Below, piece by piece: positions 25,444 through 33,514 of a stretch of DNA of 64,000 nt. Each line of letters begins with the position of its first letter. Position 1 is the stretch's first letter. Under the pieces are notes generated by a model. It saw only the letters and a program-made list of their open reading frames with translations. It searched no databases and was not told the origin of the DNA. The stretch comes from CAVTUU01 sp045804965 (GTDB lineage Bacteria; Chloroflexota; Chloroflexia; Thermomicrobiales; UBA6265): assembly GCA_045804965.1 (NCBI GenBank), contig JBJMMD010000019.1:1-64000 (forward strand), in the 5' to 3' direction. The position numbers and the translations under genes were made by a program.

Positions 25444-26706
25444 CTAGATCGGATCCCGAAGCAACGGGCAGGTCATGCAGTGACCGCCGCCACGCCCTTT
25501 GCCAAGTTCGAACCCCTGAATCGGGAGGACTTCAACACCGGCGTTACGCATGGCGGCGATCGTATAGGTGTTTCGCTCGTAGGTGACCACCACCCCTGGC
25601 TCGATTGCCACCGTGTTGTTGGCGTCGTCCCACTGCTCCCGCTCTTGCTGGTACTGGTCGCCTCCCGTCTCCACGACAGTCAACTTGGGGACACCCATTG
25701 CGTCCTGCACCGCACCCAGGAAGTCCTTCTCGACGGTCACGTGAAAATCGCCGTCCTTCTTGCCGGGACGGAGACTAATAGCGCGGATCTGGCTCACGAC
25801 TTTGGGGAAGGCGGTGACCTTGTCGCGATCAAGCATCGTGAAGACGGTGTCGAGGTGCATGTGGGCGCGGTCCTTGCCCATCACGCAGGCAATTACGCGC
25901 TCGGCGCCTCCGCCGGCGAACAGGGCTTTCGCGACCTGCTCAATCATCCGACCCTGAGTTCGCTCGCTCATGCCGATCAGGACGGTCCCGTTGCCGATTG
26001 GCTGAACGTCGCCGCCTTCGAGGGTCGCCCGGCCGAAGTCCTTCAAGTCAAACAGGCCGTCATCCCCAATCTCGGGATACCACCACGCGAAATCGGCTTG
26101 GCGGAATGTTGGGTGGTAGCGGTAAATCGTCAGGAGATTGAGCGACTCGCGGCGTCGCGCCGGCCAGAACATCGGATTGACCGTCACGCCGCCGAAGATC
26201 CAGCAGGAGGAATCCCGCATGAAGAGCGAGTTCGGCAGTGGAGGCAGGACAAACGTTGATGGATCATCGAGCGCGGCGCCGATGAGCGAAACCTTGCGGA
26301 GCGCCTTCCAATCAAGACCTGCTTCCGCGACCGTCAGACCGCCGATCAAGTGTTTGGCGAGGTCATCCGCGGACAGGCCGGAGAGGAACTCGCGCACTTC
26401 ATCGGCCGTCGACCAGCCAACTGTGTAGGGGGAGGCGACGGCATCAATCAGCTTGCAGCGAGCCTCCTTGCTCGCAGTCAAGGTCTCCGCGAGCATGTCC
26501 TGGGCATAGCAGACTTCAACGCCGCGTTCGCGCAGCACGGTGACGAACGCGTCATGTTCCCGCTGGGCTTGCTCCACCCACAGGACGTCGTCGAAGAGCA
26601 GTTCGTCGTGGTTTGAAGGGGTCAATCGTTGGAGACTGAGATCCGGACGATGGACCATGACCTTGCGGAGTTTTCCAACCTCGGAATGAACGCCGAATGC
26701 GGACAT
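25444..26706 (-). CDS. arcA: Arginine deiminase
   Basis: 420 residues, normal length. Hydrolyses arginine to citrulline and ammonia. Seen: FGVHSEVGKLRKVMVHRPDL at the N terminus, LPNSLFMRDSSCWIFGGVT (substrate-binding Asp), LEGGDVQPIGNGTVLIGMSE (catalytic Glu/Asp), MHLDTVFTMLDRD (His/Asp) and the C-terminal GKGRGGGHCMTCPL with nucleophile Cys410. All catalytic residues of the guanidino-modifying fold are present. First gene of the arc run; promoter element 26962-26991 stands 256 bases upstream. Ammonia produced also counters acid stress. Confidence 0.96.
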   Translation of the reverse strand: MSAFGVHSEVGKLRKVMVHRPDLSLQRLTPSNHDELLFDDVLWVEQAQREHDAFVTVLRERGVEVCYAQDMLAETLTASKEARCKLIDAVASPYTVGWSTADEVREFLSGLSADDLAKHLIGGLTVAEAGLDWKALRKVSLIGAALDDPSTFVLPPLPNSLFMRDSSCWIFGGVTVNPMFWPARRRESLNLLTIYRYHPTFRQADFAWWYPEIGDDGLFDLKDFGRATLEGGDVQPIGNGTVLIGMSERTQGRMIEQVAKALFAGGGAERVIACVMGKDRAHMHLDTVFTMLDRDKVTAFPKVVSQIRAISLRPGKKDGDFHVTVEKDFLGAVQDAMGVPKLTVVETGGDQYQQEREQWDDANNTVAIEPGVVVTYERNTYTIAAMRNAGVEVLPIQGFELGKGRGGGHCMTCPLLRDPI

Positions 26707-26961
26707 CTCGTCTCACTCCATCTGACGAACCGGGCCGATCGTCGGCGTTACGGCGGGGCCGAGGAGGCATCGCGCACTCGACGGTTCCTTACGCATCGCT
26801 CCGATGTCGTGCCCGGCGTCTAAGTTCCAACCAGTCGCCATTCCTCACTGATATGGCACCCGCGGCGACCGCAGCCAACCTCTTCCGGGTGACGAGTGAG
26901 CAGCGCCCACCAGTACAGTCACGGTCTCTTTCCTTTATCCGAGCCTATCGAGGGAAGAGTA

Positions 26962-26991
26962 GTACCGTCATGGTCCAAAGGGTGCATTTGG
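26962..26991 (-). promoter_or_regulatory. Conserved 30-base promoter element upstream of the arc operon
   Basis: Minus-strand reading: CCAAATGCACCCTTTGG, then ACCATGACGGTAC. TAGGCT, a good -10 hexamer, is at 26942-26947, 14 bases further on. One base is shifted between the two halves relative to other copies, but total length is unchanged. It predicts a leader of about 230 bases before arcA. The remaining parts of 26707-27138 show no gene. Confidence 0.7.
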
Positions 26992-27138
26992 ATTTAAAGG
27001 CCTGTGAACGCGATTCTTTGAAGTCACGAACAACCGTCACCAGATGACCGTTCGCTCATTTCCAGGAGATCGGACGGGATGCGGATGGGCGATCCGCGCA
27101 TCTTGGCGACACTGTCTGAGGAGGGGAATAGAAGTCGG

Positions 27139-30111
27139 CTAGCAGGGGCGGGGCTCGACCGGCGTCCGAGCGGTAATGACTGTCCAACCCGGTCCGGAGG
27201 CGATTTCGAGCCTGCCACCGATCTTCCGGAGGCGCTCCCGCATCCCCGGGATCCCGACGCCGATCGAAAGCGCTCCGGGCGATGGTTCGTCCGCGACCCT
27301 TCCCTTACCCTGGTCGGCCACGCGAAGTTCGACCATGTTCCCCTCAGACCTTAGCGTCAGCGTTGCCCTGTCTGTCCCCGCGTGGCGGACGACGTTCGTG
27401 AGCGCCTCCTGCGCGACACGGAAGAGCGCTGTTTCTACCTCGGACGCGAGCCTCCCGACATCTTCGACCGCAGACGCGTCGACCTCGAACTCACTGCGGC
27501 GGGCCAGGCCAATCGCGTACTCGCGCAGTGCTGGCGCGAGTCCGGCCATGTCGAGGATCGGTGGATGGAGGAGGTAAGCGTGGGTTCTGAGCACCCGGAG
27601 GACATGCTCCGCGAGACTCTGTGCCTCCGCAAGTAACCCCCGCGACTCCTCGCTGAGGTGCCCTCCGTCCTTCTCAATCGAGGCAAGGTCGATCGTGATC
27701 GCAAACACATCCTGAGCAACACCGTCGTGCAGTTCACGGGCGAGCCGGCGCCGCTCGTCGTCCTGCAGTGTCAGGAGCTGGTGACTCAAACTTCGGAGCG
27801 TCGCTTCGGAGTGCCTTCGTGCTGTAACGTCCACCGTCACGCCGAGGAACCGAGCCGCCCGCCCATTCGCGTCACGCGCTATCGCCTTCCCCTTCCGCTC
27901 TAGCCAACGGATCGTCCCATCGGGCCGAAAAACTCTGAATTCCACTTGCAGATCTGCCGCGTCGGCCACGCGCTGTTCTATTTCGACCCGGACCCGCTCC
28001 CTGTCGTCGGGATGGACGCGACCGTAAAAATCCTCTTGGGTGACGCCCGGAGTGCCGGCGGGCAGACCACACAGCGGCCCCGATCCCTCCGACCAAGCAA
28101 TCCATTCAGAATCGACTTTCCAATCCCAGGTACCCATCGCAGCGTTTTCGAGAGCAAGTCGCAGTTGTGCTTCCCGTTCTCGCAAGGCTTCCTCGACCCG
28201 TCTGAGCTCGGTGATGTCGCGGCCGACGCTTTGTAACTCGATCACGACGCCGTTGGCGTCGCGAATCGCACGATCAATCCACTGCATGTACCCAATGCTT
28301 CCATCGACCAAGAACATCTCGTGTTCGTACGTCACGGGCAGCAGGCTGGACACGGCGAGCTCGTTGTGCCTGCGCACATCTTCGTGCGTTGAAGGTGGAA
28401 TGAGTTCGAGAAAACATGAGCCGATCAGCTCATCCCTCGTCCGACCAAAGAACCGGCAATAGGCGTCGTTGACGAAGGTCAACGTCAAGTCTGGCAGGTA
28501 ACGAGCGACCAACTCGGTCTGGCTTTCAACCACCGCTCGGTACCGCGTCTCGCTGGCCCGCAGTGCCGTCTCGGCACGCCTCAGCTCGGTCACGTCACGG
28601 CCGACGGCCTGCATCTCCACGAGATTCCCATTGATATCGCGAATGGCGCGATTGACCCATTGCACCGAACCAAGACTTCCGTCGGGAAGGAATTCCTCGT
28701 GCTCGACTATCACCGGCTCCGAACTTCGTCCAATTGACGTGACGTGCGCGAAGGTGGATTCGCGCGTCCAGGGCGGGTCCAGTTCAAGGAACGGCAGGCC
28801 GATCAGCTCATCCCTCGTCCGGCCGTAGAACCGGCAATAGGCGTCATTGACGAAGGTCAGGGTGGTATCGTCGGGCAGGTAGCGAGCGACCAACTCGGTC
28901 TGGTTTTCAACCACTGCTCGGTAGCGCGCTTCACTTTGCCGTAGCGCATCCGCGGCTTCTCTTTGCGCGGTGACATCGAGCGCAGCGCCGACCACGAGGT
29001 GCGGCCGTCCATCGGGTGCGCGCGTCAAAACCGTCAACCGAGACGCTAACCAGCACCATTGCCCGTTCGCGTGTCGAATCCGAAACGCCTGCTCGACGAT
29101 CTCTCCGTCTGCAGCCGACGTGAGCTCTGACGCCAGTTCGGGTAAGCGCGCTTGATCCTCCGGGTGCAGCAACGCGGTAAACGGCGGCTCGGCCGTCACC
29201 TCAGTCGCTTCGGAGCTGTAGCCAAGGAGCCGCGTTACGGCCTGGTTCGCGTAGACGGTGCGCTGATCGACCCAATCGTAAACGTAGAGAATAGCCGGGC
29301 TTGCCGCCGCAACGCGCTCCTCAAAGCGCCGTAGGTCCTCCAGCGCCGCCTCGGCATTGACCCTATCGGTGAGGTCACGCACGATGCTGAGCAGACGGCT
29401 ATCGTCGAGACGCACGATCCTCGCCTCAAAGTGCCGTTCCTCGCCGGCCAAGGGCAGCGCGTACTCGAGCGCTGTAAGTTCCCCGGTCAGGGCGGTGTGC
29501 TCCAACGCCGTCATCACGGGTTCGGCAACGTCAGGCGTCAGGACGTCGGCTGGGCGCTTGCCGAGAAACGAGGGCGGCGGCACAAAGAGTCGGCGGTCAT
29601 CGTCGGCGTGGAATTCGAGATAGGTGCCGTCGTGTGCTTGCACGAACATAAGGTCAGGTAATGCAGCCAAGATGGCTTGCAGCCGGGACTCTCGTTCGCG
29701 AACTGCCATCTCCGCACGGATTCGCTCGGTGACATCATTGACGACATTGACGGCAAGGCGCGTGCCGTCTGCGGCGGCAAGCGGAGCCGCATGGATGATG
29801 GCCCATCGATCCTTGCCGGTGTCCGCCTCGTGGTACCGGATAAGAACATCATCCGGTGCTTCGTGCCCCGCGAGCACGAGCCGGCCGGGGAGTCGATCCC
29901 ACGGGAATGGTGCGCCATGTTCATCGTACATAGGGTAACGCGCGGCGAAGCGTGACAGGTCCAACCCGACCATCTCTTCAGGCGTGGCAAAGCCAAGGTG
30001 CTGAGCGGCGACGGCGTTCACATAGACGACCCGGCCGCTTTCGTCTAGGACGGTGACGCTATTGGCAATGAGATCGAGAACAGCCGCTAAGTCCGGCGCT
30101 AGAGTCGCCAT
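27139..30111 (-). CDS. Soluble multi-PAS sensor histidine kinase (HisKA_3/NarL-partner type)
   Basis: 990 residues, no TM helix or signal, so cytosolic. About six PAS-type domains: ~10-130, ~145-255, ~265-385, ~392-510, ~515-635 and ~640-760. The fourth and fifth are near-duplicates (both contain TFVNDAYCRF.GRTRDELIG). They are followed by a HisKA_3 dimerisation segment with DERRRLARELHDGVAQDVFA (phosphoryl His) and a HATPase_c domain with ALFRVAQEALTNVVRHA and GVGIPGMRERLRKIGG. Kinases of this type phosphorylate NarL/LuxR response regulators; the nearest is at 39637. It lies 101 bases after the TMEM175 gene in the same direction. The sensed ligand is unknown; no haem or GAF signature was recognised. 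Confidence 0.9.
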   Translation of the reverse strand: MATLAPDLAAVLDLIANSVTVLDESGRVVYVNAVAAQHLGFATPEEMVGLDLSRFAARYPMYDEHGAPFPWDRLPGRLVLAGHEAPDDVLIRYHEADTGKDRWAIIHAAPLAAADGTRLAVNVVNDVTERIRAEMAVRERESRLQAILAALPDLMFVQAHDGTYLEFHADDDRRLFVPPPSFLGKRPADVLTPDVAEPVMTALEHTALTGELTALEYALPLAGEERHFEARIVRLDDSRLLSIVRDLTDRVNAEAALEDLRRFEERVAAASPAILYVYDWVDQRTVYANQAVTRLLGYSSEATEVTAEPPFTALLHPEDQARLPELASELTSAADGEIVEQAFRIRHANGQWCWLASRLTVLTRAPDGRPHLVVGAALDVTAQREAADALRQSEARYRAVVENQTELVARYLPDDTTLTFVNDAYCRFYGRTRDELIGLPFLELDPPWTRESTFAHVTSIGRSSEPVIVEHEEFLPDGSLGSVQWVNRAIRDINGNLVEMQAVGRDVTELRRAETALRASETRYRAVVESQTELVARYLPDLTLTFVNDAYCRFFGRTRDELIGSCFLELIPPSTHEDVRRHNELAVSSLLPVTYEHEMFLVDGSIGYMQWIDRAIRDANGVVIELQSVGRDITELRRVEEALREREAQLRLALENAAMGTWDWKVDSEWIAWSEGSGPLCGLPAGTPGVTQEDFYGRVHPDDRERVRVEIEQRVADAADLQVEFRVFRPDGTIRWLERKGKAIARDANGRAARFLGVTVDVTARRHSEATLRSLSHQLLTLQDDERRRLARELHDGVAQDVFAITIDLASIEKDGGHLSEESRGLLAEAQSLAEHVLRVLRTHAYLLHPPILDMAGLAPALREYAIGLARRSEFEVDASAVEDVGRLASEVETALFRVAQEALTNVVRHAGTDRATLTLRSEGNMVELRVADQGKGRVADEPSPGALSIGVGIPGMRERLRKIGGRLEIASGPGWTVITARTPVEPRPC

Positions 30112-30212
30112 GGACCACCTCCGAGATGGCTCGTGCAGAAGACTGCATCATCTCATCTCGGTCCAGCCGTGTGAAGGGGCGACGACGCCGGTTAGGTCAG
30201 TTTCGCGAATGC

Positions 30213-30914
30213 TCACGTGAAGTCCCGCTCCGCCGAATCGGGCGGTGCGGCTGAGCGCACGACGCTGATGACGATGAAATAGAGTATGGGAACGGCGGCG
30301 TAGATCACCAGGCTAGCGGTCGGATCCGATTTAGCGATCAGGATGGCAAATCCATAGGCGATAGCGGGCGCTGTCGAGATTGCGAACGCCGTCCGCCGCG
30401 ATGCCGCGTCTAGGGGGGCGAAGAGGAGATGGGTCCGCTCGGTCGCGTACACCCAGATGCCTAGCCTCGTAACGGCGATTGCAACCAGAAGGATCCCGTA
30501 CATGCGGAGGGCGACGGGATCCCTGTCGTAGCGGGCAAGGAGCGACGCACCAAACGGAAGAATTGAGAGTGGGAGAAGATAGAGGATGTTCAGCCAGACC
30601 AAGACGCGGTCGGTCCGGCGGATCAGCGCAAACAGGTCGCGGTGTCCGGCCCATGAGATCGCGACGACGACGAAGCTAATCAGAAAGGCGATGAAGGAAG
30701 GCCGAACCTCCCGTATCGCGTCCTTGAGCGACTCCCCCTGACCAAGGTCGGGTACGTGGATTTCCAGAACGAGCAGCGTGAGAATGATGGCGAAAACCCC
30801 GTCGCTGAGGGCCAGTACCCGGGCCGGATCGTGCCCGCGCTCGTACCTCGTTCGTCGCGCATCATCCACTGGCCAACTCCCAGATCCTGACAGAGCGCAT
30901 TCAGCATCGAACAT
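30213..30914 (-). CDS. TMEM175-type (DUF1211) membrane protein
   Basis: 233 residues, about six helices. The family motif R...LSDGVFAI is present as RVLALSDGVFAIILTLLVLE in the first helix, followed by VPDL and SFIAFLISFVVVAISWAGH. The bacterial TMEM175 family forms potassium-selective channels gated without a TVGYG filter. Placed in a run of ion-homeostasis and stress genes (P-type ATPase, PPK2, Usp). The downstream gene is the PAS histidine kinase, and 23 bases separate it from the preceding holin-like gene. Confidence 0.85.
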   Translation of the reverse strand: MFDAECALSGSGSWPVDDARRTRYERGHDPARVLALSDGVFAIILTLLVLEIHVPDLGQGESLKDAIREVRPSFIAFLISFVVVAISWAGHRDLFALIRRTDRVLVWLNILYLLPLSILPFGASLLARYDRDPVALRMYGILLVAIAVTRLGIWVYATERTHLLFAPLDAASRRTAFAISTAPAIAYGFAILIAKSDPTASLVIYAAVPILYFIVISVVRSAAPPDSAERDFT

Positions 30915-30937
30915 CGACCGTCGACGGCCGGTCCAAT

Positions 30938-31309
30938 CTACGCCGATTCCTCATCGATAAGGATTTTGTTCAAGACAAACGAAACCACGCTGACGATGAT
31001 TCCTCCCAAAATCGCATCGAAGAACCCGTCGACAACGAAGTCTTGATCAAAGACATGATCGGCCAGCCATGCAGCCAACCAAAGGGTGAACCCGTTGATG
31101 ACGAGGAGAAAGAGTCCAAGCGTCATCGCCGTGATGGGGAGCGTCAGCAGCCTGATAATCGGTCGAATGATCGCGTTGACCAGTCCCAGGACTGCCGCCA
31201 TAACCGCGACCCCAAACCATCCGCTTCCGCTCGCATCGATCCCCGGCACAATCCAGACCGCGACGACGAGGGCGACCGCCACGATCAACCAGCGAATGAG
31301 GAGTTTCAA
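30938..31309 (-). CDS. Phage-holin-family-4-like membrane protein
   Basis: 123 residues if translation starts at TTG 31309, chosen because GGAGGA (31320-31325) lies 10 bases upstream and the helix pattern starts here (LKLLIRWLIVAVALVVAVWI). A longer frame to 31531 has a non-homologous extension. Conserved pieces: VMAAVLGLVNAIIRPIIRLL, TLPITAMTLGLFLLVINGF and ILGGIIVSVVSFVLNKIL, as in the widespread 'phage holin family' (DUF360-like) chromosomal proteins, which are not phage derived. Four TM helices; function unknown. Confidence 0.82.
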   Translation of the reverse strand: MKLLIRWLIVAVALVVAVWIVPGIDASGSGWFGVAVMAAVLGLVNAIIRPIIRLLTLPITAMTLGLFLLVINGFTLWLAAWLADHVFDQDFVVDGFFDAILGGIIVSVVSFVLNKILIDEESA

Positions 31310-31478
31310 AGCCGGTCCATCCTCCAACGAAGGGATCATCGCCGCGACGAGACTTGGCTTCCTCAGAACGTCGCGCTGATGCCTCCCGATTCCAAGAGTT
31401 CGCGTCAAGAAACATGGTCCGGCCATGACGGACGACATCGTTGCCGCCGAAATCCGGCTGCGATGAGTTTTGGGTTCG

Positions 31479-32477
31479 TCATCTCGCGTCGATAGGGTCC
31501 CATTGGAAGAATTCGGCGACGCTGGGAGCAAGAATCTCCGGTTCGCGCCCGGTTGGAACGAGCACGACCGGGATGGGACCAGACGCGATCAGTTTCTCGG
31601 CGACGCTCCCAATCGGCCACCGATAATCGCTACCGCGCCCCCGGCTGGTCATGATGATAACGTCACCCGGAACAGTCGCGTGCATGATTGTGGAGGCGGC
31701 CGGGCCGATCAGCAGCATCGAGTGCAAGACGATCTTATGTCTCATCAAACGCGCCCCTGCCCGATCGAGCGTGCACTGCGCATCCAAATCGGCGAGGGCA
31801 GAGATCTCGCGATAGAGTCCATCGTCATGCCCCACCCCGGGAACCTGCATCGGTAATTCGAATCCGGCTTCATCGACCACAGAAAGGAGCAGGATAGGGG
31901 CATCCAGACGCTTCGCCAGATCTTCGGCGACCGCCACCCCCGCCATTGCGCGATCGGACCCATCAAGTGGGACGACAATCCGGCGGATCACAGAGGGATC
32001 ACCCCTTGTCCCCAAGCTGCGATTGCGAACGACGAGTACGGGAACCGTCGAGGCCCTCGCCACGCGATCAGCAACGCTGCCAAGACCAAACTGACCATTC
32101 GCTCCACACCCCTCAGCGGCAATGACGATCAGTCCACTCCTGAGGTGGGCGGCGGTGCGCAAGATTTCATTAGCGGGATCACCATCCGCCACGCTCACCT
32201 GCACATCCGCTCCTTTGGCCGCCAATCGGTAGTGGTCTACCGCTCGGTGGAGTTCGTCGAGGGCGTGTCGATGGAGCCGGTCTCGACCTTCGTCAATGAC
32301 CGCGACATGGCGACCATGCAAGTCGTGCACAGGGCGAGGTTTGGGGATGACGTGGAGGAGCGTAAGTTGAGTCGTGGGCCGTACCAACGTCATGGCGAAG
32401 GAGAGCGCGTCCTCAGAAAACTGAGAGCCGTCGAGCGGAACCAAGATTCGGTCCAACTGGCACTCGCTCATCTCCAT
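31479..32477 (-). CDS. Tandem-domain universal stress protein
   Basis: 332 residues from ATG at 32477 (AAAGGA 8 bases upstream; the frame runs 60 codons further but that part is unlike Usp). Two UspA domains: the first starts LDRILVPLDGSQFSEDALSF and ends SVADRVARASTVPVLVV; the second starts RRIVVPLDGSDRAMAGVAVA and ends IGSVAEKLIASGPIPVVLVP. The ATP-binding glycine loop is SRGRGSDYRWPIGS in domain 2 and EGCGANGQFGLGS in domain 1. Tandem Usps are typical of dormancy-type regulons. It follows PPK2 by 133 bases and belongs to the run starting at 37426. Confidence 0.92.
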   Translation of the reverse strand: MEMSECQLDRILVPLDGSQFSEDALSFAMTLVRPTTQLTLLHVIPKPRPVHDLHGRHVAVIDEGRDRLHRHALDELHRAVDHYRLAAKGADVQVSVADGDPANEILRTAAHLRSGLIVIAAEGCGANGQFGLGSVADRVARASTVPVLVVRNRSLGTRGDPSVIRRIVVPLDGSDRAMAGVAVAEDLAKRLDAPILLLSVVDEAGFELPMQVPGVGHDDGLYREISALADLDAQCTLDRAGARLMRHKIVLHSMLLIGPAASTIMHATVPGDVIIMTSRGRGSDYRWPIGSVAEKLIASGPIPVVLVPTGREPEILAPSVAEFFQWDPIDAR

Positions 32478-32610
32478 GCTCCCGGTCCTTTCTCCGTCAC
32501 AGACATCGCATCCCTCGTCAAACCACTTCTGTGTGGGGCTCAACGGAGGTCTCGTGCCTGACTTACGACATTGGTCGCCGAGCGACGCCTCATTGATGCG
32601 CGATGATCGC

Positions 32611-33477
32611 TTAGTACCTTTTCGCAACGAAGCGGTAGGGGTAGTCCGGCTCCACATAGCCGTTCGCGGGCTGGCGTTTGGGCAGGACGATCTTCTCTCG
32701 AGGCACTTCCTGGTACGGTATGAGACTCAGGAAGTGGGCGATGCAATTAAGCCGGCCACGACGCTTCTCATTGGAATCGACCACGTGCCAAGGGGTCTCC
32801 GGCGTGTCGGTGGCCGCAAACATCTCGTCGCGCGCTCGTGAGTAGTCGTACCATCGGCTATGAGACTCCAAATCCATCGGACTCAGTTTCCAGATCTTGC
32901 GGCCATCGGCGATGCGATCTTCGAACCGGCGTGTTTGCTCTTCCTGGCTTACTTCAAGCCAGAACTTGATCAGGATGATGCCGGAAGCGATCATCGTGCG
33001 CTCGACGGGCACGACTTGGCGGAGGAAGTCATTCACCTGCGTTTTACTGGCATAGCCCATCACCCGCTCGACGCCCGCCCGGTTGTACCAACTGCGATCG
33101 AAAATCACGACTTCACCCGCCGCTGGGAGATGCGGTAGGTAACGTTGGATGTACATTTGAGATTTCTCGCGCTCCGTCGGCGCTGGTAAGGCAATCACAC
33201 GGAACACGCGGGGGCTCACCCGTTCGGCGATGCGCTTGATGGTTCCACCCTTGCCCGCGGCATCTCGGCCCTCGAAGATAACGCAGATCTTGGCGCCGGT
33301 GGCTTTGACCCACTCCTGGAGCGTGACGAGTTGAATTTGGAGCAGTTCGAGCTGATGCTCAAACTCCTGAGCCGTCATTCGAGGCTGACTTCCGTTGGAG
33401 TGAAGTCCTGAGCCCTCAGACACAGCGTGCTTGGCCTTCTTCCCTTTTTTCTCTTTCTTTATCGTGACAGTTGACAT
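32611..33477 (-). CDS. ppk2: Polyphosphate kinase 2
   Basis: 288 residues from ATG at 33477, with GAGGAG upstream; the extended frame overlaps the P-type ATPase. A Lys-rich N terminus precedes the PPK2 core. Walker A is EGRDAAGKGGTIKRI, then RVIALPAPTEREKSQMYIQ, Walker B VIFDRSWYNRAGVERVMG, and a lid region with RRFEDRIADGRKIWKLSPMD. It transfers phosphate between polyphosphate and nucleotides, usually favouring NDP/NMP phosphorylation from polyphosphate, i.e. ATP regeneration. It is 37 bases downstream of the P-type ATPase gene. Confidence 0.94.
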   Translation of the reverse strand: MSTVTIKKEKKGKKAKHAVSEGSGLHSNGSQPRMTAQEFEHQLELLQIQLVTLQEWVKATGAKICVIFEGRDAAGKGGTIKRIAERVSPRVFRVIALPAPTEREKSQMYIQRYLPHLPAAGEVVIFDRSWYNRAGVERVMGYASKTQVNDFLRQVVPVERTMIASGIILIKFWLEVSQEEQTRRFEDRIADGRKIWKLSPMDLESHSRWYDYSRARDEMFAATDTPETPWHVVDSNEKRRGRLNCIAHFLSLIPYQEVPREKIVLPKRQPANGYVEPDYPYRFVAKRY

Positions 33478-33514
33478 GACTCCACTCCTCTTCGTATCGC
33501 TCCTATTTGTCGAT

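Noticed and set aside
30938..31309. Prophage signal from the holin-like gene
   Set aside because: This holin-named family is a common chromosomal membrane protein, and no other phage gene is nearby.
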